Source: Methanobacteriota archaeon (GTDB lineage Archaea; Halobacteriota; Methanocellia; Methanocellales; Methanocellaceae). Taken from it: a DNA stretch of 7,556 nt. The notes beneath the pieces were generated by a model. It saw only the letters and a list, made by a program, of their open reading frames with translations, was not told the DNA's origin and made no database searches. The position numbers and the translations under genes were made by a program. Location: NCBI GenBank assembly GCA_023436075.1, contig JAEZKS010000112.1, positions 1-7,556 on the forward strand. Direction: 5' to 3'. This document shows, piece by piece, positions 1 to 5,703 of this stretch. Each line of letters starts with the position of its first letter. The first letter of the stretch is position 1.

Positions 1-163
1 CGATCATGCGGAGCAGCGTGGACTTGCCGCAGCCGGACGGACCGACTATGCACATGATCTCGGCGTCCCTGACGCCGAAGGAGACGTCATCCACGGCAGT
101 AAGCTGCTTGCTGTTGGCGCCGAAGGACTTGCTTACGTGCCTGACAATGATGTCGGCGGTCAT
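1..163 (-). CDS. ABC importer ATP-binding subunit, N-terminal part (NrtD/SsuB/TauB type)
   Basis: Partial gene: only the first 54 codons are present and the rest lies beyond the left edge. The product would be the cytoplasmic ATPase that powers the permease encoded just upstream. Visible features are a first beta strand (DIIVRHVSKSFG), the aromatic/Val contact region before VDDVSF, and a complete Walker A motif GPSGCGKST at residues 41-49, typical of the nitrate/sulfonate/taurine importer ATPases. The start ATG (163-161) overlaps the permease stop in an ATGA arrangement. A strong Shine-Dalgarno GGAGG lies six bases upstream, inside the permease gene, which supports translational coupling. Walker B and the signature motif are off the window. 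The family call is firm, but the substrate cannot be told from this fragment. Confidence 0.93.
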   Translation of the reverse strand, partial: MTADIIVRHVSKSFGANSKQLTAVDDVSFGVRDAEIMCIVGPSGCGKSTLLRMI

Positions 164-945
164 TCCATGCCTCCCTTGCTGATGCCTTTCTGCCAGGCGA
201 AGATACGGTCGCCGACAAGCTGGAAGAGCATGTTGATGATGAGGCCGAGGATGCCGATCGAGATCATGCCGACCATGACCCGATCTGTGCGGAGGAAGCT
301 CGACGATGTCAGGATCAGGTCGCCCAGGCCGTGCTGGGGATTGATCATCTCAGCGGCGACCACGCACATCCAGCCGATGCCCATGCCCACGCGCAGGCCA
401 GTGTAGATCGTTGGAAGCGCTGCTGGCATGACCACCTTCCGCAGGATGTTGAAGTCACGGGCGCCGAAGGTATACGCTACCTCGATGAGCTTCTTGTCCA
501 CGTTGCGCACGCCCGATACTGTGTTCAGCAGGATGGGGAAAAATGCCCCGATAAATACGAGGAAAACGGCCGAGTTCAGGCCGAGGCCGAACCAGAGGAT
601 AGCCAGCCCGATCCATGCGATGGGTGGGATAGGCCGCAGGATTTCGACCACCGGGTCGACCACGTACGATGCGATGCGAGACCAGCCCATGACCACTCCC
701 ACCGGGATCGCGACCAGCGCCGCCACGATGAAGCCGAGCAGTACTCGCAGAAGGCTCCAGCCGGCATCTTCGAAGAGTTGTCCTGTCTGCGCAAGGTCAA
801 TCGCCGCCATTAAAACGCTGTCCGGGGAGGGCAGGATGATCGGCTTGAACAGGTGGAGCACGCCCGTGGCGATTTCCCAGATGAGGATGACAAACAGGAT
901 GCCAGAGACCTGCATCAGTAACTTGCGCAGCGGGAGCATGGACAT
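160..945 (-). CDS. ABC importer permease subunit (SsuC/TauC/NrtB type)
   Basis: Inner-membrane permease of a nitrate/sulfonate/taurine-type importer, 261 aa, a normal length for the family. The N-terminal segment at about 14-32 is hydrophobic, and five further hydrophobic stretches follow (about 66-88, 107-122, 124-144, 183-200, 224-243). The region around residues 103-120 (LRPIPPIAWIGLAILWFG) is a hallmark of SsuC-like permeases. The EAA loop that contacts the ATPase spans about 155-185, with E155, G161 and P174 in canonical positions. It is the second gene of the operon, 77 bp after the binding-protein gene, with a hairpin in the gap, and it overlaps the ATPase start by 4 bp. The start is uncertain between ATG 945 and ATG 939. 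An in-frame TAG directly precedes the first, and neither has a clear ribosome binding site. The substrate is unknown. Confidence 0.93.
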   Translation of the reverse strand: MSMLPLRKLLMQVSGILFVILIWEIATGVLHLFKPIILPSPDSVLMAAIDLAQTGQLFEDAGWSLLRVLLGFIVAALVAIPVGVVMGWSRIASYVVDPVVEILRPIPPIAWIGLAILWFGLGLNSAVFLVFIGAFFPILLNTVSGVRNVDKKLIEVAYTFGARDFNILRKVVMPAALPTIYTGLRVGMGIGWMCVVAAEMINPQHGLGDLILTSSSFLRTDRVMVGMISIGILGLIINMLFQLVGDRIFAWQKGISKGGME

Positions 946-976
946 CTAATGAATCTGATAGAAAATAAATTTGTTG

Positions 977-998
977 GGCAAAGCCCGAAGGCTTTGCC
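977..998 (-). terminator. Intra-operon hairpin with UUCG loop (attenuator, partial terminator or mRNA stabiliser)
   Basis: A perfect 9-bp inverted repeat, GGCAAAGCC at 977-985 and GGCTTTGCC at 990-998, has a four-base loop that reads UUCG in the minus-strand transcript. It starts 24 bases after the binding-protein stop codon and ends 31 bases before the permease start. It is followed by an A/T-rich stretch (AACAAATTTATTTT), not a pure T run. This position fits an element that protects or ends part of the transcript so that the binding protein is made in excess over the membrane subunits. That role is known for hairpins in other importer operons and is inferred here. Other readings are an RNase processing site or a weak terminator. 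Confidence 0.7.
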
Positions 999-1022
999 GT
1001 GTCCGGTCAAACATTCAGGCGT

Positions 1023-2090
1023 CTATGCGACCTTGTTGATCAACGTCAGGTCAAAGAGATCGCTGCGCGTGTGACTGTTTTTAATAGTGCCCAGTGTCTT
1101 CATGGTCGCGGCGTAGGTCTCCGTGCCACTCAGGAATGTCTCGTCCGGCTTGACGATGAACGAGACATAGGGCATGGCCATGGCCTCTATGGCCTCTGAG
1201 TCGCCCGAGATGGACGAAGCCACGATCCTGGATGCATCAGCGGCGTTTGTTCTGATGAAATCGTTCGCCTCTTTGATCGCCTCGAAGAATGCCGTCAGCG
1301 TGTCCGGATAGTTGTTGATCATGTTCGTAGTCGTGGTGATGCAGCAGCATGGATGGTTCGGCCAGATATCCTCAGAGCGGACCAGCACATCGGCCGCGCC
1401 GTTGACGACGGCGGTGCTGACGAACGGCTCCCACGTGATGGCCGCGTCGATGCTGCCTGCCTGGATAGCGCCGATCTGGTTGCCCACGGCTACCGCCGAG
1501 ATAGTGACGTCGTCTTTGCTGATGTTGTTATTCTTTAACAGTTGCTGGAGCATGATGTCCTGAATAGAGCCAGCGCTCGGTATGGCGATCTTCCTGCCCT
1601 TGAGGTCGGCGACCGTCTTGATGCCGGAGTTCTTGCCGACGATGATGCCCGAGCCGTTGCTCTGGACTGCGGCCACGATCTTGACGGTCGGGTCGTTGTC
1701 GATGGTAGAGATCGCGGGCACGACGCCTGCAAGGCCGATGTCGATCTGGCCGCCTGCAAGCTGCTGCATGATGGCCGGGCCGGTGTTGATGCTCGTGCCG
1801 GCGACAGTCAGGCCGTGCTTCTCAAAGATGCTCTCGCTCTTACCATCCGCGCCCTTGTAGTTGGCAATCATGAGCGCCGCGTGGTGGTCGCTGGGGAGGT
1901 AGCCGACGTTGGACGGGCTCTTCAGCACCGGTCCCGGCGTTGCCGACGGCAGCGGCGTCGCAGTCGGGCTCGCGCAGCCTGCGAGAGATGCGCCGGCGAT
2001 GCCGATGCCCAGGCCGATGCCGATCTTGATTACTCCCCTGCGGGAGATCTTGTCCTCGTTCACCTTGTCAAGTAATTCGTCGAAAGCCAT
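1023..2090 (-). CDS. Substrate-binding lipoprotein of ABC importer (NMT1/TauA/NrtA-like)
   Basis: Extracytoplasmic binding protein, 355 aa, that would capture the substrate and deliver it to the permease. The N-terminus carries a twin-arginine motif SRRGVIK (16-22), a hydrophobic run, and a lipobox LAGC with Cys39 as the lipidated residue. A Pro/Thr/Ser-rich linker (about 41-58) follows, so export as a Tat lipoprotein is likely. The mature part begins with GYLPSDHHAA (63-72), which resembles COG0715 proteins. It includes GGQIDIGLAG (113-122), DLKGRKIAIP (162-171) and TWEPF (219-223), all typical of the family. An unusual HPCCC sits at 246-250. It is the first gene of the importer operon and is divergent from an XRE regulator. 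Nitrate, sulfonates, taurine or thiamine precursors are all possible substrates. No clear Shine-Dalgarno is visible before ATG 2090. Confidence 0.92.
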   Translation of the reverse strand: MAFDELLDKVNEDKISRRGVIKIGIGLGIGIAGASLAGCASPTATPLPSATPGPVLKSPSNVGYLPSDHHAALMIANYKGADGKSESIFEKHGLTVAGTSINTGPAIMQQLAGGQIDIGLAGVVPAISTIDNDPTVKIVAAVQSNGSGIIVGKNSGIKTVADLKGRKIAIPSAGSIQDIMLQQLLKNNNISKDDVTISAVAVGNQIGAIQAGSIDAAITWEPFVSTAVVNGAADVLVRSEDIWPNHPCCCITTTTNMINNYPDTLTAFFEAIKEANDFIRTNAADASRIVASSISGDSEAIEAMAMPYVSFIVKPDETFLSGTETYAATMKTLGTIKNSHTRSDLFDLTLINKVA

Positions 2091-2138
2091 ATACAGTCAT
2101 CCGCTTTTTTTCTTACTGGTTAGACTACTGCATATTCA

Positions 2139-2152
2139 CATATATTTTTCCG
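2139..2152 (-). promoter_or_regulatory. Probable TATA box/BRE of the importer operon
   Basis: On the minus strand this reads CGGAAAAATATATG, an AT-rich box preceded by purines as expected for an archaeal BRE plus TATA element. It lies about 55 bases upstream of the binding-protein ATG, so transcription would begin near 2118-2122 and leave a leader of roughly 30 nt. The divergent region 2091-2221 (131 bp) must also hold the regulator promoter. Prediction from sequence only. Confidence 0.5.
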
Positions 2153-2180
2153 TTTTAAGGGATTGGTTGACCTAAAAGTA

Positions 2181-2189
2181 CTAATATTA
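2181..2189 (+). promoter_or_regulatory. Possible TATA element of the XRE regulator gene
   Basis: CTAATATTA contains the 8-bp palindrome TAATATTA (2182-2189), about 36 bases upstream of the regulator ATG. It could be the TATA box, with a start site near 2211 and a short leader. Being palindromic, it could also be part of an operator. A GAGG at 2208-2211 is a candidate ribosome binding site, ten bases before the ATG at 2222. Confidence 0.35.
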
Positions 2190-2221
2190 CAACGCGAATT
2201 ATACAATGAGGCGTAAGCTGG

Positions 2222-2761
2222 ATGACACTTGCAGACGATATTGCCATGGCAGCCTTCCAGTCGGACGAAGAGTTCCGGCGGGTCATGGATAAAGTGATCA
2301 AGAAGGACCTGGGACTGAGCATCACTGAGTTCGGCGAGCGCTCGCGGATCTCCCAGAGCACTTTGTATAAAATATTGAGCGGCGACCGCGACCCGAACCT
2401 GAATACGCTGCGCGATATCGTGAATGCGGTGCGTGACATCGAGGGGCTGAGCAAGGAGAAGTTCATCGCCGTGATCGCCGCCCGGCCCGTACTGGACCGG
2501 ATCAGCGAGCGAGAGACTATCATCGATGGGCGGCGCGTCGTGGTGCGAGAATACTCTGCCATGAACATGGAGGACGCTATCGTAGCAGCGGTCCGTGCAG
2601 AGCGGGACGGGGCACAGGCGCTCGTGTGCGCGCCGATCGTGAGCTACACTATCGAGAAAATCGTGCGCGTCCCCGTGGCGACCATCATGCCGTCGAACAG
2701 TGTGGCGACGGCCATCGAGACAGCGTCGAGAAAGATCCGGGCACAGCCACAGGCGAGGTAA
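2222..2761 (+). CDS. XRE-family transcriptional regulator with C-terminal sensor-like domain
   Basis: DNA-binding regulator of 179 aa. Residues about 28-72 form a Cro/CI-type helix-turn-helix: LSITEFGERSRISQSTLYKILSG is the turn and recognition region, followed by DPNLNTLRDIVNAV. After a linker, residues about 115-172 form an alternating helix/strand unit (DAIVAAVRAERDGAQALVCAP, then IVRVPVATIMPSNSVATAIETA). To my eye this resembles the ligand-sensing N-terminal domain of PrpR-type regulators, in which a strand ends in a conserved turn followed by a PV strand. That resemblance is an inference. The gene is divergent from the importer operon with 131 bp between starts, so it probably controls the importer and itself. 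The start ATG 2222 has GAGG ten bases upstream. The stop TAA runs directly into a T-rich tract. Confidence 0.85.
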   Translation: MTLADDIAMAAFQSDEEFRRVMDKVIKKDLGLSITEFGERSRISQSTLYKILSGDRDPNLNTLRDIVNAVRDIEGLSKEKFIAVIAARPVLDRISERETIIDGRRVVVREYSAMNMEDAIVAAVRAERDGAQALVCAPIVSYTIEKIVRVPVATIMPSNSVATAIETASRKIRAQPQAR

Positions 2762-2776
2762 CTTTTTTCTTTCCTG
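2762..2776 (+). terminator. T-rich terminator after the regulator gene
   Basis: Immediately after the TAA stop, the plus strand reads CTTTTTTCTTTCCTG. Archaeal RNA polymerase commonly terminates at such U-rich tracts without a hairpin. The tract also borders the left arm of the inverted repeat. Confidence 0.5.
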
Positions 2777-2785
2777 TCGTTTCAG

Positions 2786-2924
2786 CACTAAAACACGAAC
2801 CTTTTTTATATTCCACTAAAGGCACGAAATTCACGAAGCCCACGAATTTCAAGGTCACTAAAGCCACGAATGTCACCAAGCTTAAGACACGAATAAGGTC
2901 ACGAAGGGCACGAAAGCACCAACG
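2786..2924 (+). repeat. Left arm of large inverted repeat: thirteen CAC(G/T/C)AA units
   Basis: Thirteen six-base units begin at 2786, 2794, 2814, 2823, 2832, 2841, 2856, 2865, 2874, 2888, 2900, 2909 and 2917: eight CACGAA, three CACTAA and two CACCAA. The commonest spacing is 9 bp. The arm ends in CACCAACG and matches the reverse complement of 3001-3097. Its inner 69 bp (2856-2924) align without gaps to the other arm at about 53 of 69 positions by hand count. Relative to the right arm it carries an extra 42 bp at about 2815-2856. No gene is supported here. A frame that reads through encodes Thr-Lys-X tripeptides, an expected by-product of a 9-bp period. Confidence 0.88.
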
Positions 2925-3000
2925 CTGACATGGTAATTTTGTTGTTGTACAAGCGATTGAGACGTCGCCAGTTATGATAGTCTATGCGAACGGACGCCAT
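2925..3000. other. Unique spacer between the inverted-repeat arms
   Basis: These 76 bp separate the two arms and show none of the CACNAA units. No reading frame, tRNA or strong hairpin is apparent, only a short GCGA/TCGC pairing near 2952-2967. If the arms pair in RNA or single-stranded DNA, this would be the loop. Confidence 0.5.
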
Positions 3001-3097
3001 CGTTGGTGGTTTAGTGGCTTTAGTGATCTTATTAGTGTTTTAAGCTTAGATGCTTTAGTGGACTTAGTGGAAATATAAAAAATTTAGTGTTTTAGTG
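3001..3097 (-). repeat. Right arm of large inverted repeat: TTAGTG units
   Basis: The arm holds seven TTAGTG units (3011, 3020, 3032, 3055, 3064, 3084, 3092) and one TTGGTG (3003), which read CACTAA and CACCAA on the minus strand. Spacings from the inner end are 8, 9, 12, 23, 9, 20 and 8, the same pattern as the left arm apart from its 42-bp excess. An AAGCTTA core and a TTTTTTATATT stretch are shared by both arms. Weaker similarity continues outward to about 2769 and 3112 (CTTTC...TCGTTT), so the element may span 2769-3112. The whole region 2762-3199 has no supportable gene. Confidence 0.85.
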
Positions 3098-3100
3098 TTA

Positions 3101-3127
3101 AAACGAAGAAAGCCCAAACAGAGGGCT
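3101..3127 (-). terminator. Possible terminator hairpin downstream of the TraB gene
   Basis: On the minus strand AGCCC and GGGCT (3127-3123 and 3115-3111) can pair around a 7-base loop, followed by TTTCTTCGTTT. This lies about 70 bases beyond the TraB-family stop codon. A shorter T run, CCTTTTT, on the same strand near 3182-3188 is a second candidate much closer to the stop. Confidence 0.4.
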
Positions 3128-3149
3128 AGAGCAGGTGCCCGGGCTAGAG
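3123..3149. repeat. 9-bp direct repeat GGGCTAGAG, two copies
   Basis: Identical copies at 3123-3131 and 3141-3149 are separated by nine bases (CAGGTGCCC). Either copy can supply the GGGCT that pairs with AGCCC at 3111-3115. Significance unknown. Confidence 0.6.
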
Positions 3150-3199
3150 TGAGTAATAATATCGTACATCCGCGATAGCAAAAAGGAACGGGAAGGCCT

Positions 3200-4531
3200 T
3201 CAGAGCCATCCCATGAACATGTTCCAGCCGTTGGCCAGACCACTTTGCAGCGCCTGCATCGTGTTAGGATCGATGTAGGTAGTCAGCAGATAAGCGCCCA
3301 GGACCGTGCCCAGCATGCTGCCGACGTTGGCCACAGCGGCGACGATGAGCGCTTTCATTAGCCGGTTCCTGAACATCCCCCGGATCGTGTCCAGCATGCT
3401 GTCGTCGTCTTTGCCCAGTAGTGTGTTCAGGTCCTCCATTGTGGGCGGGCGCTGGGTTGCCTCAACGACGCCAGCCAGCCACCCGATCGCGACGAACGGG
3501 CTGAGGAACGCGTACCAGGCCAGCGCGAATGCGGTAATGATCGACTTCCAGTGGCCGCCGACCAGCGCGACTAACAGGGCCGAGACGATCCCCTGGACGA
3601 CGAACAGGATGAGCGCGGCCTTGGCGATTTCCACGAGCGGCGTGCCGCCCACGATCATCAGGCCGAAGATGGCGACAACCGACAGCACGATCAGCGCGCT
3701 GAATATCTTCAGCAGCGGAATCTTCCGCTTCTTCGGCACTTCCACAAGCGTGCTCATCGGCGGTATCTTTTCAGGGTGCTCCATGTAATCTTTTATGCCT
3801 TCCCGGTGGCCGGCGCCGATCACTGCGAGCACTCGCTTCGTCTTCCCGATCTCGAGCAGGTGGTGTGCGAGATATGCGTTTCGCTCGTCCACCAGGACGG
3901 TGGCCATCGACGGCGCGAAGTGTTTCAGCTCGCCAAGCAGTTCTTCGACCACGTCTTCCTGGGTGATCTTGTCCAGGTCGATCTGCTCTTTGCCGAAGCC
4001 AAGCGTAGCGAGCAACAGCGAGGAGATGATGCGGAACTTCTCCCGGAGTGACATCTTGTGCCAGACGCGGTTGAGGGTGATGCCGATGTCCCGGTCGATG
4101 AGCGCCACGGCCATGTTCCGGCGTCTCGCTGCCTCGATAGCTGCCATCATCTCGGCTCCGGGCTTGACGCCGGCCTCCATGCCGACTTTGCGCTGGACGT
4201 AGGCCAGCAGCCACTGTAGCATGAACACGAACAGGTTGTTGCCTTTGAGAAGCTCTTTGATCTGGATGTCCTTCTTTTCGGCCTCGGGTTGCTGCAGCGC
4301 CCTGAACCGTCGCTCGTCCAGCTCGACAGCGACTACATCCGGCTGATAGCGGTCGATTGCCTCCTCGACCTCGCGGATGCTCTTTTCAGACACGTGAGCG
4401 GTGCCTACCAGAATGACGTTGTCCTTCGGGTTCGGCGAAATAGGCGTGCCGACGGTCACGTTGAAGCTGACCGAGGCGGTGGCGCCGGGGCTGGCCGATG
4501 CTTCGGGCTGCTGGCCTTTATCGTCTGTCAA
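3200..4531 (-). CDS. TraB/PrgY-family membrane protein (putative metalloprotease-like)
   Basis: 443 aa. The cytoplasmic-type N-terminal domain (about 37-265) is TraB-like: GTAHVS (43-48) gives the first GxxH, then AVELDERR (68-75), DERN (215-218) and a second GxxH in GAGH (239-242). These His and acidic residues are the conserved putative metal/active-site residues of the TIKI/TraB/PrgY superfamily. The C-terminal part holds about four membrane segments (about 274-295, 303-325, 331-355, 391-418), as in other archaeal TraB proteins. The family is named for Enterococcus pheromone-shutdown proteins, and the archaeal role is unknown. It follows the S2P gene by 17 bp and is probably co-transcribed. 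The start used is TTG at 4531, because no in-frame ATG or GTG lies just upstream. A GTG at about residue 25 is the alternative. The first 35 residues are polar and low-complexity. Confidence 0.9.
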   Translation of the reverse strand: MTDDKGQQPEASASPGATASVSFNVTVGTPISPNPKDNVILVGTAHVSEKSIREVEEAIDRYQPDVVAVELDERRFRALQQPEAEKKDIQIKELLKGNNLFVFMLQWLLAYVQRKVGMEAGVKPGAEMMAAIEAARRRNMAVALIDRDIGITLNRVWHKMSLREKFRIISSLLLATLGFGKEQIDLDKITQEDVVEELLGELKHFAPSMATVLVDERNAYLAHHLLEIGKTKRVLAVIGAGHREGIKDYMEHPEKIPPMSTLVEVPKKRKIPLLKIFSALIVLSVVAIFGLMIVGGTPLVEIAKAALILFVVQGIVSALLVALVGGHWKSIITAFALAWYAFLSPFVAIGWLAGVVEATQRPPTMEDLNTLLGKDDDSMLDTIRGMFRNRLMKALIVAAVANVGSMLGTVLGAYLLTTYIDPNTMQALQSGLANGWNMFMGWL

Positions 4532-4548
4532 TGTTTCACGACCGTATT

Positions 4549-5682
4549 TTACCTGTGTTCTTTTACAGCGCCATATAGCTCGAGGTCCTTCATGAGGTCG
4601 GAGCGCGAGATGATGCCGGCGATGCGGCTGCCATCCATCACCAGGAGCCTGCCGATCCGGTACTGCGACAGTCGCTGCAGCGCCGTAGATGCTTCATCAT
4701 CAGGCTTCAGGGTGATAATGTTTCTGGTCATGATGTCCCCGACCGGAGTGGCGGCGCGGCGGTCTTCCGGGACCTTCGTCACGTCGCTCAGCGTCACCAT
4801 GCCGGCCACGTGTCCGCCCTCGACGACCGGATATCCGAGGTGCTTCTTCTCGAACATGAGCTTCAGCGCGTCCGCCGCGCTGGCGCCGGCGTCGACCGTC
4901 ACCACGTCCTTCGTCATGATGTCCCTGACCCTGACGCCCTCCAGTACCATCGAGGTGACCGTGGCACGCTCTTCCTCGCCTGCGGCTATGTATATGAAAA
5001 ACGCTATGATGATAAACCATATCCCGTTTAACCCCATGAACAGTCCCAGGATGCCCATCATATACGCGAACAGCTTGCCGATTCCCACGGCGACCCGGGT
5101 GGCGTCGATGTACGGCATGCGCATGGCGAGCAGCGCGCGAAACACCCGGCCGCCGTCCATGGGGAATGCGGGCAGGATGTTAAAGATGCCCAGCGCGAGG
5201 TTCAGGTAGAACATCAAGTACACCAGGGGTCCGATCACGTCGTTGCTCCATAACAATTGCGGCATTCCGAACCACAGCGCGCCGAACAGGATGCCTATGG
5301 CGATGCTGGTCAGTGGCCCTGCCAGCGCCATCACCAGTTCCACCGCAGGATTACGCGGAACTTCCTCCATGGCGGACACTCCGCCGAACAGGTACAGCGT
5401 GATATCCTTGATCTTCAGGCCGTTCCTCTTTGCAATGTAGGAATGGGCCACCTCGTGGACGAGCACGCAGGCGAACAGGAGGATAGCGGCCAGCGTCCCG
5501 AGGCCGAACTGGAGCCAGGGCTGGCCTCTGAGTGCCGAGAAGCCGAGCGGGCCGAACGGGTATGGCGCTCCGGTAGGCCCGACGGCCAGCACGTAGGCAA
5601 TGAAGGGAAGAATGAGCAGAAAGGTGATGTGAAGCTGAATGGGTATGCCGAGCACACTACCGATCTTCAGCGAGGACTTCAT
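4549..5682 (-). CDS. Site-2 protease family zinc metalloprotease with two CBS domains (M50B)
   Basis: Intramembrane protease, 377 aa, that would cut transmembrane segments of target proteins. The zinc site is intact: HEVAH at 76-80 in a membrane helix, and the third-ligand motif NILPAFPMDGGR at 168-179 with Asp176. Hydrophobic segments occur at about 15-34, 58-83, 115-138, 150-170 and 198-233, giving the usual six-helix core. Two CBS domains follow (about 252-305 and 314-368). Each opens with a DIMT motif and has a GYPVV- or GRLLV-type strand. CBS pairs bind adenine nucleotides in many proteins, so nucleotide or energy sensing is likely but inferred. The architecture matches the archaeal S2P type exemplified by Methanocaldococcus MJ0392. 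It is first in an operon with the TraB-family gene. No Shine-Dalgarno precedes ATG 5682. Confidence 0.95.
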   Translation of the reverse strand: MKSSLKIGSVLGIPIQLHITFLLILPFIAYVLAVGPTGAPYPFGPLGFSALRGQPWLQFGLGTLAAILLFACVLVHEVAHSYIAKRNGLKIKDITLYLFGGVSAMEEVPRNPAVELVMALAGPLTSIAIGILFGALWFGMPQLLWSNDVIGPLVYLMFYLNLALGIFNILPAFPMDGGRVFRALLAMRMPYIDATRVAVGIGKLFAYMMGILGLFMGLNGIWFIIIAFFIYIAAGEEERATVTSMVLEGVRVRDIMTKDVVTVDAGASAADALKLMFEKKHLGYPVVEGGHVAGMVTLSDVTKVPEDRRAATPVGDIMTRNIITLKPDDEASTALQRLSQYRIGRLLVMDGSRIAGIISRSDLMKDLELYGAVKEHR

Positions 5683-5703
5683 GTTCGTTTATTATCTAAC
5701 AAA

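Noticed and set aside
331..949. Plus-strand open frames antisense to the permease
   Set aside because: The compositions look like reverse-strand shadows of a well-conserved permease, with no start signals or domains.
2120..2788. 222-codon minus-strand open frame antisense to the regulator
   Set aside because: It spans the divergent promoter and is His/Arg/Asp-rich like a frame shadow, and the plus-strand helix-turn-helix frame is convincing.
2626..2928. Plus-strand open frame running into the repeat with Thr-Lys-X repeats
   Set aside because: It overlaps the regulator in another frame, and its repeated tripeptides follow simply from the 9-bp DNA period. No ribosome binding site or family resemblance.
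2925..3000. tRNA or small RNA gene in the repeat spacer
   Set aside because: No cloverleaf, no conserved T-loop (GGTTCGAATCC-like) sequence and only a 4-bp possible stem.
2786..3097. CRISPR array suggested by the regularly spaced repeats
   Set aside because: Units are only six bases with 3-base gaps, there are no spacer-sized unique segments, the two halves are inverted, and no cas genes are nearby.
2786..3097. Replication origin with ORB-type repeats
   Set aside because: The units do not resemble archaeal origin recognition boxes as I know them, and no Orc1/Cdc6 gene is in the window.
2769..3112. Insertion sequence or transposon remnant with a transposase
   Set aside because: Inverted arms exist, but there is no transposase frame, no recognisable terminal motif and no obvious target duplication. 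Kept as an unclassified repeat.
4289..5209. 306-codon plus-strand open frame antisense to the S2P and TraB genes
   Set aside because: The minus-strand frames are clear protein families, and long antisense frames are common in GC-biased codon usage. Its translation shows low-complexity Ser/Met/Arg content and no recognisable motif.
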